A stretch of DNA of 64,000 bases from Talpa occidentalis (Eukaryota; Chordata; Mammalia; Eulipotyphla; Talpidae): contig NW_023601543.1 of NCBI RefSeq assembly GCF_014898055.3, positions 64,741,782 to 64,805,781 on the forward strand. The letters are read 5' to 3'. The position numbers and the translations under genes are program-made. Positions 9,835 to 21,252 of the stretch are shown in pieces (the stretch's first letter is position 1; every line of letters starts with the position of its first letter). The notes below the pieces were generated by a model. The model was not told where the DNA came from. It saw only the letters and a program-made list of their open reading frames with translations, and ran no database searches.

Positions 9835-10472
9835 TGTTAGCATGTGACCAAAGGGCCCCTGGGCCCCCCAAACTTGCACACTCTAAAGGGGTCTGGCCAT
9901 CCATGCACACAAAGGCAAAATAGACTCTTAGTGTGAAAGAACTTTTAATAGGATCAGTGTGCAGAGAGAGAGAGAGAGAGAGAGATAGGAGAGGGTATTT
10001 TCCCCAATAAATCACCCCAAATTACCCATCCCTTCATGGGTAAATGCCTAGCAAACAGGGTTGGCCCAAAGCAGAGCCCCTGAGGCTCAAAAGCTCGCCA
10101 TAAGTCTAAGGCACCTTCTGCTGGGGAATCATAGGAGAGCAGTCAGAAGCAGGTCCTAGAATGCCGGGACAAAAGATAACAGAACATCAAAAAATGGCTG
10201 CCACTGTCAGCCTCCCCAGGGGCCTGCCACCCAAAGGTCTCTTCCAAGTGTCTCTACATGTCTCTCCTCGCATTTCCTTCCATGTCCCCTTTCCAGGAGT
10301 GCCAGGGTACAAGTCAGGCTGCAGAAGCAAAAGGAATCCCCTCTATCTTTTTTCTAGAGCCCGCCTGCCTTCTGTGTTATAAGCTTCACTGGGCTGCTCA
10401 GCTTCACCCTTAGTTAAGGGGGAGGGGGGAATGGCACCTCCCTCCCCCTTTTATGGAGATGCCTCTGTAACA
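9835..10472 (-). mobile_element. Possible ERV LTR, reverse orientation
   Basis: On the minus strand the segment can be read from TGTTACAGAGG to CATGCTAACA, with TG...CA ends, an ATTAAA signal (TTTAAT on plus at about 9942) near its 3' end and TTATAA (about 10378-10383) as a possible TATA. No target duplication is visible, and an AG microsatellite sits inside. It is only suggestive and could be single-copy sequence. Confidence 0.3.
9963..9985. repeat. (AG)n microsatellite
   Basis: Eleven or so uninterrupted AG dinucleotides, a candidate polymorphic marker. Confidence 0.95.
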
Positions 10473-11740
10473 AAATCTTACTGGAGCTCCAGAATGTCCA
10501 CCATTCTCCATGTGGATCGAGGGGTAGCGGACAGGACAAAGATTTGCCAATTTATTTTTTTTAGAAAAATAAGTGCTTCTTCATAGCACTGATTTAAATG
10601 AAAAGACAACTTTTATTCCCATGTGGGAAAATGTATATTCTTAGAATTTAGTTTCCCAATTAATCATTGAGTAAATCATGGAAGAATGTCAGTGAGGAAC
10701 ATGGCACTGATTTCTGGCAACTTGAAGGTTGCTGTCTTGACATATCTGAGAAGTAGCAACTGTGAAGTAACATTCTATTGTTTCCTCCTAATATTAGGTG
10801 GTGGGCTTGTCTCAAGCTACCTGGGCAGTGCACAATCTGTAGACTCAAAGTTAACCCACTGGTTAATTCTCCATCTTATCATATAGGCCACAACAAAACA
10901 GTAACCGTCAGTCACTCCCTCCCCTCGAAGGAGGTTCCTTCTGGAGCCACCAAATTTGCTTCAACTGAGACCAGCCTTAGCTTAGCCCAAGTATTCTCTT
11001 AGGTGGAGTGAGTTTTGTTCTCTGAGGAAAAATAACTCCTCCCTTCCTAGGCCTACCACTCCAAAATTTCTTCTTGACCTAGCACCTCAAATAAAGCCTA
11101 TACTTTTCTTCCAATGCTCCCCTTCCTGAAGGGACCACTATTCTATAGCTGTACATCAAACTCAATTACTCGCTCATGTTTGGAAGATAAATACAAGAAC
11201 ACAACGCTTAGGGGAAATTCCACCTAAATAAGTCACAGAGACCAGCTATTTCCAGACAGGAAGGCTAAAGCTAAGGTAAATGGCAGAAACAGTATAACTC
11301 TAGGCTATAGTCGTGGCCTGGCATTGGTTTGTGGGGCCTGTTGAGGAAAGTCTTTATTCCACTTACCTTAAGGCGTGTCAGTCCTCATTTGTCAGCCATG
11401 TGGCGATGAGGAGTCAGGCATGACTTTGAGATTCCCTTTACAGATGTAAGGTTTGGTAAATGTTTAATAAAAAGTCCTTACAGGGCCAGGTTATGTTATA
11501 TTTGTAATCTCTATCATACCAAGTGCACTGGGACATTCAATAAATGTCAAATGTTAAGAAGCTGGCTCGCTCAAGGCCAGTTTAGGAAATAGCATAGGTG
11601 TGAAACTAAGAGCTGGGAGGCAGTTGCCCTGCCTTTTCTGTCACTTCCGAGAGGAGCCACTTCTCCACTAAGAAAGAGCTAAGCTGGCACCAATGCTCTG
11701 ACCATGTAGTGCACTGATGGCCCCTGGAGGCTCCTCTTTA
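10473..11740. other. No feature recognised
   Basis: No convincing exon or repeat. Runs of moderately AT-rich sequence have stops in all frames. Confidence 0.3.
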
Positions 11741-11756
11741 AACTTCCAATCCAAGT

Positions 11757-12045
11757 CTGGGGCCTCCCCGGTGGCACAGCGGTTGCACACTGGGTTGCGA
11801 AGCTGCCTGAAGCCTCTGCGGCACCGGTTCGATCCCAGGCTGCTCCCCGGCCACCAGAGGAGGGTCCCGCATGGCCGCAGACCTCTCCTGTCCCCCGCTG
11901 CTCCCCTCAGCAGTGTACTTCGGTCCTTCTGCCTGCTCTGCTCCCAGCTCTGGCTCTGGTGAATTCTCTCACCCTCCCGCGCTTCTGACTGTACCCAATG
12001 CTTGTATAAATAGATAAATAAATCTTTAAAAAATAAAATAAAATA
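11757..12045 (+). mobile_element. tRNA-derived SINE, subfamily A
   Basis: Good full-length copy with A box TGGCACAGCGG, B box GGTTCGATCCC and the subfamily A body. The tail is AATCTTTAAAAAAT followed by (AAAAT)n. The duplication is AACTTCCAATCCAAGT (11741-11756) and AACTCCCAATCCAAGT (12046-12061), one mismatch. The head-body linker includes a CTGCTCCCCGGCCACC insertion shared with the copy at 42741. Confidence 0.93.
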
Positions 12046-12061
12046 AACTCCCAATCCAAGT

Positions 12062-13035
12062 GTAGACATTACCCCAGATAGACTGGCCTCTTCAGAGAGA
12101 CTTTGTAAAACACGTGGGTGTGGGGGAAGGGACGAAATCCAGAACATGCCCAAACCACCGTTCATTATGGCTCATATAGGATGGGCTTCTGGTCTTGGCC
12201 TCCTCAGGGGTAACCATCCGCTGAGCTCCTTGCTGCCAGGACAGGTGACTGACCTTCCCCTTCAGCCCAAATTTTTTCCAGAATACCATTTTGCCTCATA
12301 AATTACAATAGACTCAAACTTGCTAATTCTGGACAGAGAGTACAGGCAAGAGAAAAGGGAAGTGGCCAGCCTCAGATTTTAGTCTGAGAGACCCAACTCT
12401 CCCTCTACCTGGTAGGCCTAATCATGGTAATTTGAACAGGGTATGGTTACATCCTTACACCCAGCCACTATGTTCAGGAATTGCTTTATCCTGGTTAGAG
12501 ATCTGACACTCTAACATAACTTCATGATGAAATGCATTACCAACAATACAATAAGAAAGATACCCATGGAACAAATTGGGGGAGTGACTTTGTTATAAGT
12601 CAACTTGCATGCACTAAAATCCTATGCATTTGTTAGCACATGCAGCTATTCTCCAACTTCAAGTTTGCTACTTTTGTGCTCTTAAGGCATAAATAACAAA
12701 AAATCAGCCAGCAGGCATGCATTCTTCTGCAGCATGAGTGAGTCTGGTGGCAGCTCAAAGGTGCTGTGAGAGAAATCCCTCTGTGAGAAGACGATAAATG
12801 TGGAAAGACATTGGTTTCCCTAGAGATGAAGGCATCCAATTGTAAGGAAGGGATTTTGAAATACTGGTTGTGGTAATAGGTGAGGAAGAGACCAGAAAGC
12901 AAACAAGATGACCAAGGAGGTGGGAATCAGGAATGAAAACCAAAAGGAAGCAAATTAAAAACATCACGCAATGCTGGCACACAACCACACATTCACCAGA
13001 ACAGCGCAAATGAAAGAGAAAGACAATGCCTAGTA
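12062..13035. other. No feature recognised
   Basis: No gene or named repeat seen. Confidence 0.3.
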
Positions 13036-13039
13036 TTAT

Positions 13040-13525
13040 AGGGGGAGTGATGAGAATTCTCAGACTTTATTGGTGGAAGGGTAAGTTAGTCCAATCCCTT
13101 TAGAGTACTGTTTGCCCATCTCAAAAAGAGCTGACCACACGCCTGCCTACCTTGTGACCCAGCTACTCCACTCCCACACATATACCAAGAGAAATGCACA
13201 CATAATGCACTTAGAAGTTAACCAGGACACTTGGATATCCATAGGAACACTGCTCAAATTAGCATCGAACAGGAAACTACTCAAATACCTGTAATAGTAG
13301 AATGGATAACTAAATGATGTTATAATAAAATAAAATAAAAAAAAAAAACCTAAACGATGTTATAGTCACAGTCATGGAATACTCTAAAACAAGCATAGCT
13401 TGAACAAACTACAAGTACATGTTATAATGTGAAGGAATCTCACGGACACTGTAGTAGTGAGTAAAAGAACTCAGCCACAAGAGTTCTTACTATATGATTT
13501 TCATTTTCTAAGAAAATCTGGATGG
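13040..13525 (+). repeat. Old L1 3' fragment (probable)
   Basis: 'GTTTGCCCATCTCAAAAAGA', 'CTTGTGACCCAGCTACTCCA', 'AAGAGAAATGCACACATAAT' and 'AATAGTAGAATGGATAACTA' follow the order of the L1 ORF2-end/3'UTR region in old mammalian L1M copies. It contains an A-rich AAATAAAAT insertion and ends where an MLT1 LTR begins. Confidence 0.6.
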
Positions 13526-13973
13526 TGTTATACATTGAATTCTGTCCTCCCAAAAGACATATGAAGGTCCTAGCGCCTAATACCTCAGGATGTGGCTTTA
13601 TTTGGAAATAGGGTGTGGCAGATGTAATTAGATGAGATTATATTAGAGTTGGGTGGCTCTTAATTCAATATGACTAATGTCCTCATAAGGGGAGAGGAGA
13701 CACAGACATGATGGGCAAAGGCCCTGTGACCTTGAACACAGAGATTGGTGTACGCTTCTACAAAGCCAGAAATACTAAGAACTGTCCGCTGCCACCAGAA
13801 GCTAGGGAGATGCAAACGAGGATCCTCTCTTACAGGTTTCAGAGGGAACATGGTCCTGTCAACACCTTACTCTTGGCCTTCTAGCCTCCAGAATGCTGAG
13901 ACAATAAATCACTATTGTTTTAAGCCACTCCACATGTGCTACTTTGTTACAGCGACTCTGAGAAACTAATATA
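13526..13973 (+). mobile_element. MLT1-like MaLR LTR
   Basis: A 448-bp plus-strand LTR starting TGTTATACATTGAATT and ending CTAATATA. It shows the characteristic succession: 'CTCAGGATGTGGCTTTATTT', 'GCAGATGTAATTAGATGAGA', 'TCCTCATAAGGGGAGAGGAG', 'CACCAGAAGCTAGGGAGATG', 'CTAGCCTCCAGAATGCTGAG' and 'ACAATAAATCACTATTGTTT', with AATAAA as the polyadenylation signal. The open frames inside are chance. Confidence 0.82.
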
Positions 13974-14894
13974 CTTGGCAAAACCAATGCATGCCGTTAA
14001 AAAATAAGGATGTAGTTACCCTTCACGGCAAGGATATTGCCTGGTCAGTGCAAACACGCACAGGGCAGGTTCACTGCCAATTTGGGCAGACAGGTAAAAA
14101 GAGTCCTGGAGCCCTCCATGGATTTTTACAAGCCTTCATTGCTCTCACAGGGAACCAGGCACACAGGTATACCCGGCAGGGAGGCTGGCATGCAAGGAGG
14201 CAGGCGTGCGCCAGGCAGGCGGCTGAGCCCCACGATCTCTGTGCTCTTCTTCTGGCTTCTCTCTGAATTGCAGTCTCATGATCTTGCCTCAGAGGGGTCC
14301 TCCTGTAGCTGTAGTCCTGTCTCAGAGTGACACCACCCCTTCATCCCTGGCCTCTTGGCACAGGTGCCCACACTTACATATGTGCACTCCCTGTGCTCTC
14401 TGCGCCCAGATGTCCACAATTATAGGCACGCTTGCCCTGCGCCCACGCCTCTTGGCCCCAGGCATCCATGCCATCAACAGGAGGGTGTAAAAAAGACTGA
14501 TTTTTAACTGCATTTACCCTACAACTGGAAAGGGGCATGCAGGAGGATTGTGCACTCTTCAGGATGTATGCTGTATTTTAATGAAAGTTCACACACAGAT
14601 TTGGAAGGACTTCCTTCTTATAGGTGAGACCAGATTCTTTATGAAGTGGACCTGGACCTGCAAGCAGTAGGCAGAGAAAGCTGTCATGCGTACTCAAGAA
14701 CAATGTTGAAAACCTTCTTTGTGCCAAGCACTATTCTAGGCAACACTGCTCAGCTAATTTCTCCCAGGAACTCTCGTTAGTCCTCAACCTTAAATACTTC
14801 TCTTCTCCTTTAGGAGCCTTTCGTGATTTCTAGACACATTTGCTTCCTCAAGGCACCCATCTCTCAGTGATCTGTTCTCTAGCCAGTGGGGCAG
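13974..14894. other. No feature recognised
   Basis: Contains a short GGCAGG-rich patch near 14177-14224. The open frames (about 91-97 codons) have no domain signature. No repeat family is named. Confidence 0.3.
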
Positions 14895-15130
14895 AGTTGC
14901 GTGGTGATGGTGCACACTCTGAGCCCAGCCTGCCTGAACTCAAATCCCAGTTTAACCACTTTCTAGCTGTGTGACCGTAAGTAAAGTACTCAACCTCTCT
15001 GTGCTGTAATGCCCTCATTTATAAAATGGGTATAAGAATGATGCCCATAGTTCATATGACATTTGCAAAAATTCAATCAGGTGATACATGTAAAAGGTTC
15101 CATTCAATAAATGCTGCCTGTTGTGTATTG
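14895..15130 (+). repeat. MIR SINE, near full length
   Basis: 'CTAGCTGTGTGACCGTAAGT', 'CAACCTCTCTGTGC' and 'TTTATAAAATGGGTATAAGA', then 'CATTCAATAAATGCTG', all in MIR order on the plus strand. Confidence 0.85.
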
Positions 15131-15280
15131 TGACTCTTATTGTGCCTTTAACATTGCGTAGAGGACATTCCCCTTGTTCACCAATGTCATTTCCCTCTAC
15201 TTTCAGGAATATGGGGATTTTAACTTCCTTGCTCTTTCTTTTTTTTAATTGAGGAGCAATTTACATATAATAAAACACAG

Positions 15281-15945
15281 TTATTATTATAGGCTCCCCA
15301 AAAGTCATGTGTTAAAGTCACTAACCTCAGGGGCATCTCTGGTGGTGCAAGGGGTTAAGATGCAACCTATGAAGCTATCTGCAGCCACTGCAGCACAAGT
15401 TCGATCCCCGGCCAGGGAGATACTCACATGGCGCAGCAGACCTCTCCTGATTCGCCCGCTGCTCCCCCCAGCAGTGTATTTCAGTCAATCTGCCTGTTCT
15501 GTTCCCCACTCTGTCTCTGGTGAATCCTCTCACTCCCCACACCTCTGGCCTGTACCCCAGTTCTGGTATGCATAAATAAATAAATCTTAAAAAAAAAGTC
15601 ATTAACCCCAATGTGACTATAACCTCAGAATGTGACTATATTTGGAGATGAGACCTCTAAAAGGTAATTAAGTTAAAAGGGGATCTTCAGGGTGGGTCCT
15701 AATCCAATATGATGGTGTCCCTATACCAAGAGGGTATCAGGTTAACAAAATGACACAGAGACAACATGCGAGGACACAGAGAGAAGATGGCCACCTACAG
15801 GCCAAGGAGAGAAGCCTCAGAAGAAACCAAACCCACAGACCCTTTCACCTTGGCCTTCCAAACTCTGGAACTGTGAGCCAATTAATTTCTGTTATTTAAG
15901 CCACCCATTCTGCAGCACTTTGTTAGGGCAGCCCTAGCAAACACA
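15281..15945 (+). mobile_element. MLT1-like MaLR LTR, split by a SINE
   Basis: The first part (15281-15329) has 'CTCCCCAAAAGTCATGTGTT', the LTR start region. After the SINE it resumes with 'GAATGTGACTATATTTGGAG', 'TCCTAATCCAATATGATGGT', 'CTGGAACTGTGAGCCAATTA' and 'TTTAAGCCACCCATTCTGCA', ending near 'CTAGCAAACACA'. The insertion-target sequence is LTR sequence, proving the order of events. Confidence 0.82.
15330..15594 (+). mobile_element. tRNA-derived SINE, subfamily B, nested in MLT1
   Basis: Duplication AAAGTCACTAACCTC (15315-15329) and AAAGTCATTAACCCC (15595-15609), two mismatches in 15. B box GGTTCGATCCC-type ('AGTTCGATCCCCGGCC'), subfamily B linker 'AGGGAGATACTCACATGG' and tail 'TATGCATAAATAAATAAATC'. 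Confidence 0.92.
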
Positions 15946-15999
15946 TTTTTTAGGTATTCAGTTCGATGAGTTTTTTTCAAGATCAAGAATATTCCACTG

Positions 16000-16560
16000 C
16001 CCCAAGAAGATTTTTTCATACCCCTTCCCATTCAATTCTCCCAGAAACCACTTTCTGACTTCTATCACCGTAACGTAGTCTAGCTGGTTCTACAACTTCA
16101 CAAAAATGGAATCAGACAGGACATACTTTTTTGTGCCTGACTTCTTTTACACAACAAAATGTTTCTGAGATTCATCCACATCGTTTCAGGTACAATCAGT
16201 TTATTCTTTTCTATTGTTGAATATATTCAATCATACAAATATACCACAATGTGTTACCCCATTTGCATGTTGATAGATATTTGAGTTGCTTCATGTTTGT
16301 GGCTATCACCAATAAAGCTGCTATAAATGTCTGTGTTCAAGTCTCATTGTGGACCTATATGTTTACTTCTCTTGGGTAAGTACCTGGTACTGAAATTATT
16401 AGGTGATAGAATTTGACATATAATTATAAGAAAGTTTTCCAAAGTGGTTGTACCACGTTCACTCCCAACAGCAATGCATGAGTTCTGATTGCTCTGCATT
16501 CTCATTAACATCTGGCATTATGTCTTTTTAATAATGTAGGCATTCCAATGGATGTGAAAT
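16000..16560 (-). repeat. Old L1M fragment, reverse
   Basis: The plus strand reads as the reverse of an old L1 3' region: 'AAAAATGGAATCAGACAGGA', 'GTTTCTGAGATTCATCCACA', 'CACCAATAAAGCTGCTATAA', 'TTGTACCACGTTCACTCCCA' and 'CATTCCAATGGATGTGAAAT'. It is a decayed relic with no open frame. Confidence 0.78.
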
Positions 16561-17225
16561 TTTTTTTTTGATTTCTTTGCACTGAGCATAAGCTGGATGA
16601 AAGCCCACTAGAGAGGCAAGACCGTCAGTTAACCTATCAATCCGTTTGTAAAAAACAAATAACAACAAGGAAGGTTTTATCCCTGAACAGAATCTCCCAT
16701 TGGTGGATAAGGGCTGGGGCTTGTCAGTCCTCAAAGGAAACCCCTGTGGGGGTTAGTGTCCCCTCCCCAGGAGAGCCAGGCCAGCCAAGATCTGAAGAAG
16801 GCACTGCCCAGGAGTGTACATCTACAAGTTTGAGCGTGTAGGTGATTTGAAATTGCAGAGACAAATATCAATCCATATCAATCAATATTTATTGCTGAGT
16901 AAATACCTACAGTATGCAAGGTGTTCCCTGGGGTCCAGGAGGGGAGTAGATTGGGACTCTGAAAGATTTACTCTTCTTGATTTTGCATTATCCGAGCCTC
17001 CAGCCCCTTCCATTAGCATGAATAATTAACAGCTGACGGAGCTATCAGCCACAATAAGAGCATGCTTAGGATTCAGGGTTTGTCATGTGCCAACTAAGAG
17101 AAAAGGCTGGGGGTGGGCACAGTTAGAAAGTGATGATCAAATTGATGATGGGTGGTGAGGAGGAGGAAGAAGAGGATGAAGCACATTAAATAAAGAAGAA
17201 TGCCACACAGACCCTTATTTTTTGT
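16561..17225. other. No gene; possible conserved non-coding stretch 16960-17080
   Basis: Includes a weak L2/MIR-like piece near 16870-16930 ('CAATATTTATTGCTGAGTAA'). A stretch with 'ATGAATAATTAACAGCTG' has homeodomain-type (TAATTA) and E-box (CAGCTG) motifs. A regulatory role is only a guess. Confidence 0.35.
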
Positions 17226-17229
17226 TTTT

Positions 17230-17595
17230 CTTATAAAATTAGTTTTACATGCACATGTAATAGATGCATGCTAAATTAGAAGTCTATAGAGAAAAGCCAT
17301 TAAAGTCACCCTTCCCTTTTCTCACACCTTTCCCCAGGGAAGAGTTGGAGTTAATAGTTGAAGTGTTTCCTTTCAGACCTTCTAGAAAAATATTTACACA
17401 CATAAATGAACATATATAGATTTCTTTCTTTTATATTAATGAGATGCTATCCTACATATTATCTGAGGTTGCTTTTATTTTGTGATAATATATCTTGAAT
17501 ATTTTTCCTTGTCAGGACATACCATGGATTTCACAGTACAGCCTTGACATAATTTATTTACCCATTCCCTTTGGACAGGCATTTAGATCAATTGC

Positions 17596-17649
<54 letters not shown>

Positions 17650-17985
17650 CGCTGGGTACTCTTACAAATATATCTTTGGGATGGAGTTTCTGAGGCTTGC
17701 TTGGAAGAGAGCTCATTGAGCCAAAGAGTATGACCACTTTAAATGTTGCCAGAAGCTGCCAAATTGCCCTCTAAAATGTCTTTGCTAATTTAAACTCCCA
17801 CCAAGAGTGTACAAAAAAGCACCCATGCCCTCCCTCCCCCACCCACTCTCCCCAATAGCAGATATTATCAAGCTTTTTAATGTTGCCAATTTGGTGAATG
17901 AAAAATGTTCTTTCAGTTCTGTTTGTCATTGCAGGTTCCGATTTCTCATGAGGGTAAAATAGCTTTTCATATTTTCTTTACCCCC
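17230..17985 (-). repeat. Old L1M fragment, reverse, with CA repeat inside
   Basis: The reverse of the L1 3'UTR/ORF2-end: 'ATATATCTTGAATATTTTTC', 'CAAATTGCCCTCTAAAATGT', 'AACTCCCACCAAGAGTGTAC', 'TATTATCAAGCTTTTTAATG' and 'TTCTCATGAGGGTAAAATAG'. The CA repeat at 17600-17647 is embedded. Confidence 0.72.
17600..17647. repeat. (CA)n microsatellite, about 24 units
   Basis: Uninterrupted CA run, likely length-polymorphic. Confidence 0.97.
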
Positions 17986-18655
17986 CCTACCCATCAAATC
18001 TGTAGGTAGGAAACTAATGGAACTATGGGATTTTTAAACAGAAGGAAGCAGGTAAAGGAAAACTGTCCCTCCTCATCCACTCATCAGGTCCCTGGTGTGT
18101 GGTGCTGAAATCCAGCCAGCATGAAGTTGCTCAAAACACTGGCAATGACTTTGGGAAGGTGGATTTGTTCAGCTCTGTTCAGACCGAAGTAATTAACTGA
18201 TCACTTGGGCATTTAGCTGGAATACCTGGGCAAGATGATGTTTGTTCTAAACTTCCAACAAGGATGTACTTTGGTCCAGCTTATTTTCTGAGCAACTACT
18301 TGGTCCTTGTAGGAGCGCCCTCTTCTAAAAAGGTCCAACTCTAGGGGTGCTCCCTAATGGGATAAAGATCTATGATGGCCATCAGTACAATCGCTGGCTC
18401 TAAAACCAATTCCCAAGAGTGGATTGGAAAACAGTTGTGAAAATGAAAAAAAAAAGTCTAAAACTGTCTAAACAACTCTAACCCCCAACACTACCCCAAT
18501 CCAAGTGCCCAAACCTCTTGCTGGTGTCTAACCCATGCCTCTTTCTTCTTTCTGTAATGAAAGGGACCTTTTTCAACCCTCCAATCTAACCATGGCAATC
18601 CAGCAAGAGTAATAGCTTATCAAAATTGATTGCTTACGCTGTGCCCAGCACTGTG
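17986..18655. other. No feature recognised
   Basis: Single-copy-looking, without coding signals. Confidence 0.3.
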
Positions 18656-18659
18656 CTGA

Positions 18660-19090
18660 ACATTTTACTGGCATTAGCATCTAATTGAAATCCTTTGCTT
18701 AAAAACTCCAAACATTGCCTTCTTGCCCACATACACCCAACGTGTTCCTGTCTCAGAAATTTGTTGTTCTCTCCTCCTGGAATGTTCTCTGCCAGACCCA
18801 AGTTATGGCTCACTCTCACATGTTGCTCCAGTTTCCCCTCCTCCACCACCCGTTAAAGAGGTCATCCCTGGTGGTCCCACCTAAAATAGCACTCCCGGCC
18901 ACTCTCCATCCCTGCTTCATCCCCTTCACGGTTCTTTCGCTGTGATATTTCATTATACACTTATTAGCTCATTGTTGTCTACCTTGTTCCACACTAAGCT
19001 CAGTGAAACCAGGTGATTTGTTCATAGCGAAGTCTCCTCTGACTAGAGTAGTGCCTGGCAGGTCATTGGCACTCAGTAAGTCTTTGCTAA
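18660..19090 (+). repeat. L2 LINE 3' fragment
   Basis: Shows the old L2 succession: 'CTCCTGGAATGTTCTCTGCC', 'GAGGTCATCCCTGGTGGTCC', 'TTCATTATACACTTATTAGC' and 'GTAGTGCCTGGCAGGTCATT' with 'GCACTCAGTAAGT' at the end. Highly diverged. Confidence 0.75.
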
Positions 19091-19142
19091 GGGTGTGCAT
19101 TTTGAAAGCCTTTTGGCAGTACCTTGTGAAAGCTGTCCCATG

Positions 19143-19478
19143 GATAATGCTCAGTGAAATAAGTCAGAAGGAAAAAGAAAAATATCGGATGGTTTCACTT
19201 ACAGGAGGAATATAGGGGAACCAAAAAGGAGATCGGGAAAAAAAAAGACAAAACTAGCAGGGAAACTATAAATCGGAGACATTCAGCAGGGGAAGGGGAG
19301 GGAGAGGGACCAAAACAGGGAAGGGAAGAGCACAAGAGATGATGGTGAGGGTTCACGGGTGACTTGGTGGTGGGAATTTTATGGGGATTACACCTGGGAG
19401 GAGAAATCAAACATTGTACAAAAATGAACAATGATGTAAAATATATAAATATATATATATGTAAATATAGTAATTTAA
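19143..19478 (+). mobile_element. Young 5'-truncated L1 3' end
   Basis: Begins in the last part of the L1 tail region ('AATGCTCAGTGAAATAAGTC', 'GGATGGTTTCACTTACAGGA'), passes a purine-rich block and ends with 'AACAATGATGTAAAATATAT'. Flanks resemble a target duplication: AAAGCTGTCCCATG (about 19129-19142) and AAAACTGTGCCATG (about 19479-19492). It shares its whole length with the copy at 62872-63200, so both come from one L1 family active in this lineage. Confidence 0.78.
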
Positions 19479-19492
19479 AAAACTGTGCCATG

Positions 19493-20090
19493 AACAAGCA
19501 ACCCCACCTTTGGAGTTGTAGCCAAGAAAAATCCACCTGCAGGCCTGGAAGAGAACATAGATTAGGCTATTCTTTATGGGGGAGGGGGTGTCACAAGCAA
19601 CCTAGATTCCATTATTCAGGGAGATGATGAGAAAAAAAACGAGGTGCAAGACACTGTAGGCCAGATGCTGCAGTTAGGAGAGCAAACGAAACGCTCATAG
19701 AGCAACAAGCATAGATTTTTAAGAAAGAGCGTTGCGTGAACGGTATATGGAAGAGAATGCCATTTACAGCGATGCCTTTTATGTAAATTAAAAACGCACA
19801 GGCTTAAAACACCACGATGTGCTATACAAATACAAAAGGATATTTAAGGATACTTAAGGATACCACTTATACACATTCAAAAGAGGGCTTCTGGGGGGAT
19901 CCAACGGAATTGGGGATTAAGATTTAAAGAGAAAGGGAAAGAAAGCAAAAGGGGAACTTTGATGGGCCGGTGAAGACAGTGTTTGCACACCGAGGCGTGT
20001 GGCCCATGGAGCCCTCTTGATGTCAGTTTGAAAAGGAGGAGAAAAGAAAAGAAAAATACCCTTTCCGTTTCTGCATCTAACGTGCTTGCA
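19493..20090. other. No feature recognised
   Basis: Short internal duplication GGATA(T/C)TTAAGGATAC near 19839-19862. Otherwise nothing to call. Confidence 0.3.
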
Positions 20091-20094
20091 CTTG

Positions 20095-20325
20095 TCCCTC
20101 AAGTTTAGCTCAGTCATCCTCTCTGTTTTGAAGCTTTCTCTGACCTTTCCCCATAGGATTAATGTCTCCTTTATTGACATTCCCATAGCATTTTAATGAT
20201 GCTTTTATTTTAGCGTTTATAACCTCGTATAATAGCTATTTGCTTACACACCTGCCTTCTCCATCAGGAGAGAACGGATGTGACTTATTAATTTTTGTAC
20301 CTCTGGCACCTAGAATCGGTGGTGA
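20095..20325 (+). repeat. L2 LINE 3' fragment
   Basis: 'GAAGCTTTCTCTGACCTTTC', 'CCCATAGCATTTTAATGATG' and 'TCAGGAGAGAACGGATGTGA' with 'CCTCTGGCACCTAG' follow the L2 3' order. Diverged. Confidence 0.65.
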
Positions 20326-20527
20326 AAATAATTAATGGTGAATTTAAGCAGAGTGTGTTGCAGGGTCTCAAGAGTTACTCTAGTTTGAGCTCAGTCTATA
20401 CATTTAGCGGTTTCATAATCAGCTGGTGTCTGATTGGGTGGAATAGAGTTTCTGAATCTGGAATTGGACTTGAAAGTCAGAGGCATTTGGCTTATCATTT
20501 GTGGAGAAGAAATGAGTATAGTGGGTC

Positions 20528-20615
20528 CTGGAATAACGTCATTTCATCCAACGTCATTTCATTATAAGTTCAATGAGAAAATGGCCAAAGTGGAGACAAA
20601 ATGATGTTATTCTAG
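20528..20615. mobile_element. Palindromic MITE (88 bp)
   Basis: Left end CTGGAATAACGTCATTTCAT, and the right end read in reverse is CTAGAATAACATCATTTTGT: 20-bp terminal inverted repeats with a few mismatches. ACGTCATTTCAT is also repeated directly inside. The layout is that of a small nonautonomous DNA transposon. The following 'CATTATATCCCGTTTCACTT' may be a further remnant. Superfamily not assigned. Confidence 0.6.
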
Positions 20616-21235
20616 GAGCTGCTTTCATTATATCCCGTTTCACTTAAAGTCACAATTTCTAAGGACTTACTGATGATAAGTGAGGACTTGCTCTATGGTG
20701 CAGCAGCCAGACGGGCCGGAGGTGCCTGCTGCAGCAGCTACTCTATCACTCAGTAAAACCTCAATGAAATGGAGAGATAAGAAGGAGCTGGGGACGGGCT
20801 GCAGACTTGCCCAGTGGGGCAGATTCTGGGGGTGATGACCCAGCTGCAGATGCTGCCAGAGGAGGTTTATGCCACAAGCTAAATGAAACTGGTATTGGGA
20901 GTTACAGCCACTCCTGGTCTCCATCCAGGCAAACAGACAATAACTGGGAGAAGGAAGCTGAGATTGAGTATGGAGTCCAGGAACCCGTGACAGGCAGGGC
21001 ATGGAAGCCCAAGAGTGCAGGATATGATGCCAGGGGCCAGCCGTGGGGAGCAGTCTCCTGTCACTTGAGTTCCAGGTAGGAACATGGCACTGATCCTTAT
21101 ACACAAACAGCAGGCAGGGACTAACCAATGCCCCCAGCCAGGCATTATGTGAAATGTACAAAGGAAAGGAACAGGGGCCATGGAGAAGAGGAGGCATGAG
21201 AACTGGGGCACAAGAGGGTGTAACTGGAACTTGAT
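20616..21235. other. No feature recognised; chance open frames
   Basis: Minus-strand frames of 141 and 176 codons overlap in different frames here. Neither has a domain that I recognise, and their existence in two frames argues for composition, not selection. Confidence 0.35.
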
Positions 21236-21252
21236 TTTAAAAACACAAAGCA

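Noticed and set aside
9835..10472. Confident call as a second complete reverse LTR
   Set aside because: No target duplication and uncertain TATA; retained only as a low-confidence possibility.
11668..12165. 165-codon minus frame
   Set aside because: Crosses the antisense of a SINE; similar antisense frames occur over other copies.
17495..17719. Thr-His repeat protein
   Set aside because: Translation of the CA microsatellite.
20667..21197. 176-codon minus frame overlapping a 141-codon minus frame
   Set aside because: Two different frames are open over the same DNA, and there is no domain, signal peptide or codon pattern that I can recognise.
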